Of a stretch of 43,695 nucleotides of DNA, positions 1 to 7,511 are shown one piece after another; the first letter of the stretch is position 1; every line of letters starts with the position of its first letter. The position numbers were made by a program, and so were the translations under genes. Under the pieces are notes generated by a model, which was not told the origin of the DNA, ran no database searches, and worked only from the letters and a program-made list of their open reading frames with translations. The DNA comes from an uncultured Saprospiraceae bacterium (lineage in GTDB: Bacteria > Bacteroidota > Bacteroidia > Chitinophagales > Saprospiraceae), in assembly GCA_938041325.1 (NCBI GenBank), contig CALIAG010000010.1:1-43695 (forward strand). Direction: 5' to 3'.

Positions 1-415
1 TTTTGAGATCGCCAATAGCTTCTCTAGGTTCTGGATATAGATTGAGGAATTGATTCAATCCGTAATTCTGCCAATTTAGACAGGCACTTTCCAACTCTTC
101 TACAGATTGATAATCGACCTCTTTGTCTAAAATAAAAAGCAAATCGCCTTCTTCAACTTCAGCATTTGCTCCAGCAATCAACTGAGAAATTTTGCCTGCC
201 TTTTCTACTGTTATGGGGATAGGTTCTTGTTCTGTAGTGATGGTCACAGGAGCAGCGACAATATCCGAGTATTTGATAAAATGGGCAACAAGGCATAACA
301 ATAAAATGCCTACAACAATAGCAGTCGTTCCCCAGCGAATGATCCATTTCGGTGGCGTGCCCAGTATTTCCTGAACCTCATGACTTCTAATATTTAGACT
401 TTCCTTTTCTTCCAT
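1..415 (-). CDS. HlyD-family membrane fusion protein (N-terminal part)
   Basis: Periplasmic adaptor of a type I secretion or bacteriocin export system. Reading from the ATG at 415, the first 138 residues lie in the window and the rest runs off its left edge. A short cytoplasmic stretch is followed by one membrane helix (about residues 30-48, rich in I, V and L). A segment typical of the HlyD biotinyl-lipoyl half-motif follows, with VEKAGKISQLIAGANAEVEEGD at about residues 73-94 (shown here only as its pattern of a beta hairpin ending in EEGDLLF). A helical segment then begins. The gene starts 7 bases after the stop of the C39 ABC transporter on the same strand, so the two are co-transcribed. 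Adaptor-plus-exporter pairs of this order are usual in Bacteroidota peptide secretion. Which outer-membrane channel completes the system cannot be seen. Confidence 0.85.
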   Translation of the reverse strand, partial: MEEKESLNIRSHEVQEILGTPPKWIIRWGTTAIVVGILLLCLVAHFIKYSDIVAAPVTITTEQEPIPITVEKAGKISQLIAGANAEVEEGDLLFILDKEVDYQSVEELESACLNWQNYGLNQFLNLYPEPREAIGDLK

Positions 416-422
416 TAGTTGA

Positions 423-2615
423 TCAGTTTCCAAGTTCCAACTGATTTTTCACAAGATAATAATAGGCACCAAAATTTTGTGTTAATGTTTCATGCGTGCC
501 TTGTTCAATAATTTCTCCGTCTTCAATAACTATAATTCTATCCGCATTTTTTACGGTACTTAATCGATGTGCTACGACGACAACTGTTTTCTGATGAAAA
601 AGATCTTCTAGATTTTCCATAATGATCAATTCATTATAAGCATCGAGTGCATTGGTGGCTTCATCAAAAAACAAATAATTAGGGTTTTTATAAATCAACC
701 GAGCAATCAACAAACGCTGTTTTTCACCTGCACTTAAATCCATTCCATTTTGACCGACTCTAGTTTTAAAACCTAATGGCAATTGATCAACAAAACTTTG
801 AAAATTAGCTGCAATTGAAGCTTTGATCAATTTTTTTTCATCAATAATCTCATCTCCTAGAGCAATATTTTGAGCAATAGTTTCAGAAAACAAATAACCA
901 TCCTGCATAACTGTACCGCACTGATTTCTCCAAAGTGTCTGCTGAATTTTATCCAAACTTACATTCCCTAATCTAATATCCCCGTCTGTCGGTTTATAGA
1001 AACCTAGTAGAAGTTTGATTAAAGTTGTTTTGCCTGAGCCACTCGTTCCTACTATAGCGGTTGTTTTGCCTTCTGGAATCCGCAGGCTGATATTTTTCAA
1101 GACTTGCTTTGAGTCAGGCCCACCATATCTAAAACTCACTTTATCTAATTCTAAAGTGCCATCTTCTGGCAATACATTCAATTTAGATCCAGGTATTTCT
1201 TCTTCTGCTTTGTTATGAATATCGTTCATTCTTTCCAAGCTGATCTTAGCAGACTGGGCTTCAGCCACAAAGCCTACAAGTTGATCCACTGGAGCATTTA
1301 ATTGGCCAACAATATATTGGATCGCTACGAATGTTCCGAGACTCATATTTCCGTTTACAACCGCTGCTGCGGAAAGAAATATGATTATAATATTTTTAAG
1401 CTCATTTACAAAGCGGCCCCCCGCACGTTGGTATTGTTCCACTTTTAGATAATCAATCCCTAAATGAAAAAGCTTGGCTTGTACTCTTTCCCAACGCCAG
1501 CGTTTCTGCTTTTCAGCATTGTGCAACTTGATTTCTTTTATCCCACCAATAAGCTCGATGAGGTTGCTTTGGTTTTCGGACATTTGGTCAAATCGCTTAT
1601 AATCTAGCTCCCGCCTTTTACCTGAAAATATATAAATCCACAAAAAATGGATGCAAGTTGCAATCAGAAAAACAGTGAAAATGGTTAGATCAAAGTAGAA
1701 AAGAACAATCCCAAATAATATGAAATTGAAAATAGAAAAGATGGTCACCAATGTATTAGTAGAAAGAAAACTTTCAACACGTCTATTGTCGTCTACTCTT
1801 TGAATGATATCCCCCGCCAATCTACTGTCAAAAAAATGGGTCGGCAAACGCATCATTTTGATCAGAAAATTAGAAACCAGTTTAATATTTACCCGTGATC
1901 CAATATGCATTACTATCCAGTTTCGGATTTGTTCTACTGCGGTTTGGCTAACAAATAAAATGATATGGGCTGCCAATATCAAAACCAAGAAGTTCATGTC
2001 TTTTTGCTTAATCCCGACATCAACAATTCCTTTAAGGAAGAATGGAAAAAGCAATTGTAAACTAGAAATGAAAACAAAGCCTAATAAAGCTTGATTGATT
2101 AATCCACGGTAAGGCCTGAAATGAGATCCAAGATAACTCCATGTGGATTTATCTTGCTTTGATCCATCATTCGAATAAAAGTCAGGAGTGGGTTCCATAA
2201 GAAGTATAATTCCCACATCTCCACCATCCTCCGAAGTGTTGCTAACCCACCCATCTAGGAATTCAGATTTACTAATCTTGAATTTCCCCGCTGCAGGGTC
2301 TGCTATCCATACATTTTTTTTGGTGATTTTATAGACAACGACAAAGTGTTCTTGTCGCCAATGCGCAATGCAGGGCATCGGCATGTCATCTTCCAGGCGT
2401 TCATAATCTATATTCACACCTAGAGTGTGCATCCCTATTGCTTCTGCAGCATTAGAAATGGACATCAAAGAAACGCCTGCTTTTTCAAGAAATGTGATTT
2501 CTCGCAGGTCTTCCATAGAATAGCTCTTGCCAAAATGTTGTGCTACCATTTTAAGACATGCTGCTCCACAGTCGTTCGCATCGTGTTGTTTGTAAAATTG
2601 GAAATCTTTAGCCAT
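423..2615 (-). CDS. C39 peptidase-containing ABC exporter (bacteriocin-type)
   Basis: Inner-membrane exporter that cleaves double-glycine leader peptides and pumps out the mature peptide. The 730 residues hold three parts. The N-terminal C39 protease has the DCGAAC motif (catalytic Cys16), HFVVVY (His90) and ADP (Asp106). The membrane domain spans about 165-455. The nucleotide-binding domain has Walker A GTSGSGKTT (523-531), Q-loop Gln571, signature LSAGEKQ (from 628), Walker B YLFFDEAT (about 647-654) and H-loop His683. All catalytic residues are present, so it should be an active protease and ATPase rather than a C39-like degenerate form. It is followed 7 bases later by the HlyD-type adaptor. 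No double-glycine precursor gene is seen upstream within the window, so the substrate is unknown. Confidence 0.93.
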   Translation of the reverse strand: MAKDFQFYKQHDANDCGAACLKMVAQHFGKSYSMEDLREITFLEKAGVSLMSISNAAEAIGMHTLGVNIDYERLEDDMPMPCIAHWRQEHFVVVYKITKKNVWIADPAAGKFKISKSEFLDGWVSNTSEDGGDVGIILLMEPTPDFYSNDGSKQDKSTWSYLGSHFRPYRGLINQALLGFVFISSLQLLFPFFLKGIVDVGIKQKDMNFLVLILAAHIILFVSQTAVEQIRNWIVMHIGSRVNIKLVSNFLIKMMRLPTHFFDSRLAGDIIQRVDDNRRVESFLSTNTLVTIFSIFNFILFGIVLFYFDLTIFTVFLIATCIHFLWIYIFSGKRRELDYKRFDQMSENQSNLIELIGGIKEIKLHNAEKQKRWRWERVQAKLFHLGIDYLKVEQYQRAGGRFVNELKNIIIIFLSAAAVVNGNMSLGTFVAIQYIVGQLNAPVDQLVGFVAEAQSAKISLERMNDIHNKAEEEIPGSKLNVLPEDGTLELDKVSFRYGGPDSKQVLKNISLRIPEGKTTAIVGTSGSGKTTLIKLLLGFYKPTDGDIRLGNVSLDKIQQTLWRNQCGTVMQDGYLFSETIAQNIALGDEIIDEKKLIKASIAANFQSFVDQLPLGFKTRVGQNGMDLSAGEKQRLLIARLIYKNPNYLFFDEATNALDAYNELIIMENLEDLFHQKTVVVVAHRLSTVKNADRIIVIEDGEIIEQGTHETLTQNFGAYYYLVKNQLELGN

Positions 2616-3070
2616 TAATGGTCTACTCCGCTACTATCGGCATTTTGAGTTAAAGAATTGGTTAAAATATCTAATCCTGGTTATTAAGATACTCAATGCA
2701 ATACTTGAAGTAATGCTTTAAGCATACGCTTTGATCTGTTCAGGAATCAAATTCGCTTTCTTAGGGTTTATTCTTTAGCGGTGATTGTGAAAACGTATAA
2801 GTTCAATATTCATACCACAATTAATCATAATATGTATACGGTAGTGAACTTTGAGTAAACGGTAGATATTGTTTACTCTACGGAAATTTAGGTGAGGCGT
2901 TCTTTAGACAAATATAGTCCTTACTGCCCTTCTGTTTGACTGTTTCTCAATAAAGATTAAAAATACGTATAAATACTTTTATAATAAAATTAAGAAGGGT
3001 TGGTTTTTCAATTGAAAGTCAACGGGTTAACAATTTTCAGTAATTGGAATTAGCAAGACCCGATTTTGTG
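2616..3070. other. 455-base intergenic region upstream of the peptide exporter
   Basis: No convincing gene is seen. On the minus strand a TATATTTG match to the Bacteroidota -7 element lies at 2909-2916, but no -33 TTG is found at the right spacing. If used, it would give the exporter mRNA a leader of nearly 300 bases. An 8-bp inverted repeat, GAGTAAAC at 2853-2860 and GTTTACTC at 2871-2878, flanks a 10-base loop, and the 7-mer ACGGTAG occurs just before and inside it. I looked for short double-glycine precursor peptides on both strands and found none with a proper start. Confidence 0.5.
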
Positions 3071-3955
3071 TCAAAGTTTGCGATTTATCCAGTCTAAAGC
3101 ATAATTGAGCATTTCTTTAGATTTGACATCATTATGTACTTCATGATATTGGTCTTTCCATATTTTCAATTCAATATCTCCCTCAACTCTTGCTGAAAAA
3201 CCATTTGAAGATTCAGGCGAAATTACGGAGTCTTTGCTGCCGTGCATCATCAAGAGTGGAACTGGAAAGGAACCAGCGTATTCCTTTAAACGATCTGCAG
3301 CTTCTAACATTTCAAAACCCGTGCGAAATGTAAATTTGGAATGGATCAATTTATCATCTACATAATCTTTAACTTGTTCTGGTAGGCTGGAAATATGATC
3401 GGGATTCAAACTATTTGGAGCATTTAAAGTTGGCAATATCTTATTTAAGATCTTTCCTACGAAAACGAGTCCTGCAGAAGGTTCTTCATTTAAAATAATC
3501 CAGGCTCCTGTCGTGATTGCTAAATCAATCTTGGGTTTGCGAGATAAAATATGGTTCAGCACGATATTTCCTCCTTGGCTGTGGCCATATAAAATCACAG
3601 GTTTATCTGGGAATTGGCTTTTTGCGTTTTCTAATAAACCATCTACTTCTTGTAAAAGAGCCTCATAACTTGGAGTATGTCCAAGTTGACCTTCTGATTG
3701 TCCATGTCCTCTTCTATCGTAGCCTACCACTGAAAAGCCTGCATCAGTAAATCCTTTTGCATAATGCTCATATCGGTTACAATGTTCAAACATTCCATGA
3801 ACCAAGCAGACCACCGCTTTGGGTTCAGTTGCTTTCCATGTCTTTCCGTAAATTTTTAAATTGTCAGGGGTTTTCCAGGAAAATTCTTCCGTTTGCATAG
3901 TATTTGGTATTTGACGCAATCGAAAGTTAATAAATAATTTCTCAAGGCCAGACAT
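3071..3955 (-). CDS. Alpha/beta hydrolase, monoacylglycerol-lipase-like
   Basis: Serine hydrolase of the lysophospholipase/monoacylglycerol lipase group (Hydrolase_4 type). The 294 residues show the oxyanion-region HG at 53-54, the family motif GYDRRGHG at 78-85, the nucleophile elbow GHSQGG with Ser126, Asp242 in HGSKDS and His271 in YHEVHND, so the triad is complete. There is no signal peptide. The true start may be Met20 (ATG at 3898), because family members begin close to the EEFSW strand and the first 19 residues add nothing recognisable; neither start has a ribosome-binding site. It stands alone on its strand, with the terminator of the upstream OmpA gene between them. The natural substrate cannot be told from sequence. 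Confidence 0.88.
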   Translation of the reverse strand: MSGLEKLFINFRLRQIPNTMQTEEFSWKTPDNLKIYGKTWKATEPKAVVCLVHGMFEHCNRYEHYAKGFTDAGFSVVGYDRRGHGQSEGQLGHTPSYEALLQEVDGLLENAKSQFPDKPVILYGHSQGGNIVLNHILSRKPKIDLAITTGAWIILNEEPSAGLVFVGKILNKILPTLNAPNSLNPDHISSLPEQVKDYVDDKLIHSKFTFRTGFEMLEAADRLKEYAGSFPVPLLMMHGSKDSVISPESSNGFSARVEGDIELKIWKDQYHEVHNDVKSKEMLNYALDWINRKL

Positions 3956-3985
3956 TAATTACTTGATATTAATTGATCTAAACTA

Positions 3986-4020
3986 CAAAAGACTGAAATC
4001 GAATCGATTTCAGTCTTTTG
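3986..4020 (-). terminator. Strong hairpin terminator after the OmpA-family gene
   Basis: A perfect 17-bp inverted repeat with a single central base: CAAAAGACTGAAATCGA, then A, then its exact reverse complement. The stem ends in an A/T tract (CTTTTG), and the hairpin begins 24 bases past the stop of the OmpA-family gene at 4045. Confidence 0.85.
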
Positions 4021-4044
4021 TGAGATTTTTATGTCTTAATAACC

Positions 4045-6036
4045 TTATTCTGCAATTCTATTTCCTTTCTTATAGCGAACTACCGAAGCACCAGAATACC
4101 TGTTAGAAATGATCGTTGACAAAAATCTATTCGCATCCCTCCATTCATTAAAATCTCCCAACAAATACCCAAAGTTGCCATCCTTCTTCTGTTCCATAGT
4201 AATGTTACCGTGATTGGAAAAGATCTCATGGCTTCTAGGCAATTCATAAGAGGAATTGAAGAATTCTACTCTGTAACCGGTATAACCTTTAGGCAATAAT
4301 TTTGGCCCTTTGGCAACTGGTTTTACATCCAAAGGAAACTCCCCAAAAACCTGACTAGTAGAAGCACCTGTCTCACTGCCATCAAAATCGACTTCCTTTT
4401 CTTCAAATTCAACAGGTTCCATAATTGGATCGAGCTCGATAGCGACTTCTTCTTTAGGTTCTTCTATTTTCGTTTTTGTAAATTCAGATTTCAAATCTTC
4501 TGCAACTACAGGAGTTTCAATGAGAACTTCTGTAGCAGAAGAATTTCCAGGAAATTCATTGCTTATTTCATCAATAGGAACTTTATTTTCTTCAATTGGA
4601 TCTGGGACAGTAACAGGATTTGTTATGCTAGTAGAACCGGCCGATTCTAAATCTGCCATCGTTGTTGAATTAGTAGGAGCAGTAGGTTGTACGTTGGTAT
4701 TGAAGAGTTCAACTTCTGTTTCAGTTGAGGCTACAGAACCAGTTGATGGAGAAATAGTTGTATCGCCAGGCTTTAGTTCACCTGTATAATTAGGTGAGGT
4801 TGAAATGATTGTTTCTTCAATAACTGCAGGTTCATTATTCGGACGAGAATCGTTTTTAAGTTCGTCAGGCAATTCTTCTCCAGCAGCAATCTTAATTTCT
4901 CCTTCAGTTCCCAATTCCGCCAACATTTTTTCAAATTTCTCTTCTTCTAAAATCTTACTTAAGCTTTTATTTTTAAATGGATCATCTACGTAACCAACAA
5001 TTTTCATTTCTGTCCGTCTATTTTGCTGGTGTTTTCTTTCACTACATTTAACGCCGTTTTTACAAGAGTTCACTAAATCAGTTTCTCCATACCCTCTTGC
5101 TATCAGTCTTTTTCTGTCGATTCCATTTTCAACCAAAAAGTCCACAACTGATTGAGCGCGGTCTTCCGATAATTTTAAATTATAAGGATCTTTTCCTCTT
5201 GCATCTGTATGAGAACCTAGCTCAACCAATAAGCCTGGATTAGTTTTAAGAACAAAAGCCAGTTTTTCAACAGCTGGTTTGGCATCTCTTCTGATATTAG
5301 CTTTCGCTAAATCATAATAAATATTCTCTATTTTAATTCCTTTATTCAATTCAACTGGGGTCATCTCAACATTCGCCAATAAAGTTCCCATATTATTTCC
5401 TTCAGTCAATACATCCGAAGGCTTCACCTCTCCCACCCCTTCAAAACAAAGGATACAACCTTCAACATTTACAAAAGCTTCCATGCGCTTGTTGAAAAAA
5501 CCTTCTTTTCTCAATAACACCGTATAATGATTGCCATCTTCAAAGTGAGTTTTAAACGTGTAACCTGGATGATTTTCAATAACCAATACCTCTTCTTCTT
5601 TAGTATTATTGTAAACTTCAATCCTCGCCCCCGTAATGGCATCAGTCACCTTATCCTCTTGTTTTTTCTCTGCAATCGTTACATCAAAAATATATCCCGG
5701 TACTCTTTTCATTTCGTACTTCAGAAATACCTTTTTTCCAGGTTCCAAGCCCATTGTTGAGACTTCTTTTTCAACAGAGTTGAATAGATCTTTATTCACT
5801 TCGAGTAGAAACTCCTTATTGAGAGGAAGATCGACGGTGAAGACACCTTCTTTATTGGTAAAAACTGCAGGGTAAATTGCTTTAGTGGCTTTGTCTTTGA
5901 TTTCGACTTTGGCTACATTAAGATAGCCTCTATTCCCAGCTTCAAATACATAACCTTCTATGGTGGCTGTCTGACCATATGAAAAGAACGGAACATTGCT
6001 TAAAATGCAAACGAATAGTGCAAGAAGTAATCTCAT
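4045..6036 (-). CDS. OmpA-family outer-membrane protein with SPOR-like C-terminus
   Basis: Secreted, envelope-anchored protein of 663 residues. A signal peptide (1 to about 21, cut after SYG) precedes two carboxypeptidase-regulatory/Cna-B-like beta domains (about 24-110 and 113-195). An OmpA peptidoglycan-binding domain (about 232-350) follows, with SHTDARG, the DRAQ helix and NRRTE. Residues about 355-575 are a low-complexity acidic, Ser/Thr/Pro-rich linker. The last 75 residues (GYRVEFF to VVRYKKG) look like a SPOR-type fold, which in other proteins binds denuded glycan. Two peptidoglycan-binding ends joined by a flexible acidic linker suggest an envelope-tethering role; this is inference. 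The gene stands alone and ends in a strong terminator at 3986-4020. The SPOR assignment is less certain than the OmpA domain. Confidence 0.87.
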   Translation of the reverse strand: MRLLLALFVCILSNVPFFSYGQTATIEGYVFEAGNRGYLNVAKVEIKDKATKAIYPAVFTNKEGVFTVDLPLNKEFLLEVNKDLFNSVEKEVSTMGLEPGKKVFLKYEMKRVPGYIFDVTIAEKKQEDKVTDAITGARIEVYNNTKEEEVLVIENHPGYTFKTHFEDGNHYTVLLRKEGFFNKRMEAFVNVEGCILCFEGVGEVKPSDVLTEGNNMGTLLANVEMTPVELNKGIKIENIYYDLAKANIRRDAKPAVEKLAFVLKTNPGLLVELGSHTDARGKDPYNLKLSEDRAQSVVDFLVENGIDRKRLIARGYGETDLVNSCKNGVKCSERKHQQNRRTEMKIVGYVDDPFKNKSLSKILEEEKFEKMLAELGTEGEIKIAAGEELPDELKNDSRPNNEPAVIEETIISTSPNYTGELKPGDTTISPSTGSVASTETEVELFNTNVQPTAPTNSTTMADLESAGSTSITNPVTVPDPIEENKVPIDEISNEFPGNSSATEVLIETPVVAEDLKSEFTKTKIEEPKEEVAIELDPIMEPVEFEEKEVDFDGSETGASTSQVFGEFPLDVKPVAKGPKLLPKGYTGYRVEFFNSSYELPRSHEIFSNHGNITMEQKKDGNFGYLLGDFNEWRDANRFLSTIISNRYSGASVVRYKKGNRIAE

Positions 6037-6284
6037 TTTATAAATATGTTTAGGTATTAAATGGAGGTGAAAAATTCATTTCTTACCACCTTTAATCTCG
6101 TGTGTGAAACATAAAGATAAGCTATTCAAAAAAAATAGCATAAATATCTTTAAATTTCGGGCACATGATTATTAATTCTGACCAATTTTTAAGCGAAAGG
6201 TCACTTTAATCCCATGTTATTAGTCAAACGTTTCATATTAGGAATCTAGTTTAAAAGTCTTAATAAATTTAATAATATCTACAT

Positions 6285-7202
6285 ATGAAGATAGTATTCA
6301 TGGGAACCCCGGATTTTGCAGTTCCTTCTTTGAAAATTTTAGTTGAAAATGGTTATGAAGTCGTCGGAGTCATTACTGCAACTGATAAATTAGGTGGTCG
6401 GGGCAAAAAAAAGCAAATTCAATCTGCTGTTAAAAAATATGCTTTAAGTCAAAATTTAACCGTTTTACAGCCTAAAAATCTAAAATCTCCTCAATTTTTA
6501 GAAGAATTGCGAAGGCTGGGAGCAGATTTGCAAATAGTTGTGGCGTTTAGGATGTTGCCAGTCGTTGTATGGGATATGCCGCCAAAAGGGACGATTAATT
6601 TGCATGGTTCTTTGCTACCAAAATTTCGTGGGGCAGCTCCAATTCATTGGGCGGTGATCAACGGAGAGAAGGAAACTGGAGTCACTACATTTTTTCTAAA
6701 ACATGAGATTGATACTGGAGATATCTTATTAAAGGATAAAGTTTCGATTGAAGAAAATGAAACTACAGGCGATGTTCACGACAAAATGATGCTATTGGGA
6801 GCGAAAACGGTCTTAAAGAGCGTCCAAATGATAGAATCAGGTGATTACAAATTGAGCCCTCAGGAAGAAGGATTGGTAAGTAAAGCACCAAAAATATTTC
6901 ATGAAGATTGTAAGATAGATTTCACAAAAAGTACAGAAGAAGTGCACAATTTCATTAGAGGAATGAGTCCATTCCCTGCTGCATGGACGATGTATGAAGA
7001 TCAAAAAATTAAAGTCTTTAGAACTGAGAAAGAAATTGAAGATCATCCTGAACTTCCCGGCAAGTACATTACTGATAATAAACGATTTCTAAAGATCTCC
7101 ACTTCTGATGGTTATATTAAAATAATGGAATTGCAAATGCAGGGAAGAAAAAGAATGCCTACCAAAGACTTTTTAAATGGCTATTCCTTTTCAAATATTT
7201 GA
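6285..7202 (+). CDS. fmt: Methionyl-tRNA formyltransferase
   Basis: Formylates the amino group of initiator Met-tRNA using 10-formyl-tetrahydrofolate, in the cytoplasm. The 305 residues start with the family's MKIVFMGTPDFAVP. They contain the catalytic Asn105, His107 and Asp143 in INLHGS and EIDTGD, plus the SLLPKFRGAAPI segment that identifies the family. The C-terminal OB-fold domain (about 205-305) is present, so the protein is full length (E. coli 315). It lies alone between the divergent OmpA gene and the helix-hairpin-helix outer-membrane gene. A 7-of-8 match to a -7 element (TAAATTTA, 6264-6271) lies 14 bases before the ATG, but no clear -33 element was found. Confidence 0.97.
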   Translation: MKIVFMGTPDFAVPSLKILVENGYEVVGVITATDKLGGRGKKKQIQSAVKKYALSQNLTVLQPKNLKSPQFLEELRRLGADLQIVVAFRMLPVVVWDMPPKGTINLHGSLLPKFRGAAPIHWAVINGEKETGVTTFFLKHEIDTGDILLKDKVSIEENETTGDVHDKMMLLGAKTVLKSVQMIESGDYKLSPQEEGLVSKAPKIFHEDCKIDFTKSTEEVHNFIRGMSPFPAAWTMYEDQKIKVFRTEKEIEDHPELPGKYITDNKRFLKISTSDGYIKIMELQMQGRKRMPTKDFLNGYSFSNI

Positions 7203-7511
7203 ATGATATAGTTAGAATTTTGAATAGAATTATAAAAAAGATACCTGTCAAGATTTCAGTCTATTTTATCTAAAAGCTATGACAAAAATCTTCGACTCTA
7301 CTCTTCTTTATTTTTAACAACCATTTGTCGCCCTCAAAAAGCCAAGGTTTCTTTTTGGATTAGCCTTAGGTTTCGATTTTTTCAAAAGTAAAATAAAAAG
7401 AAAATTACAAATGAGTAAAATAATTAAACATTAAGGTCAATTTAAATTAACACTCGTGGTACTCCCAGTTCCAATGAGCTTTATTATATTGCAGAAACAA
7501 ATAAATCTTTA
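7203..7511 (+). other. 309-base spacer between fmt and the outer-membrane gene
   Basis: AT-rich and without an open frame of note. The heptamer AGGTTTC occurs twice, at 7345-7351 and 7368-7374, which may be chance. No strong terminator follows fmt and no exact TAnnTTTG promoter precedes the next gene. Confidence 0.4.

Noticed and set aside
2616-2800. Possible short peptide precursor for the C39 exporter
   Set aside because: A frame ending IPEQIKAYA can be read on the minus strand but it has no proper start codon, leader or double-glycine site.
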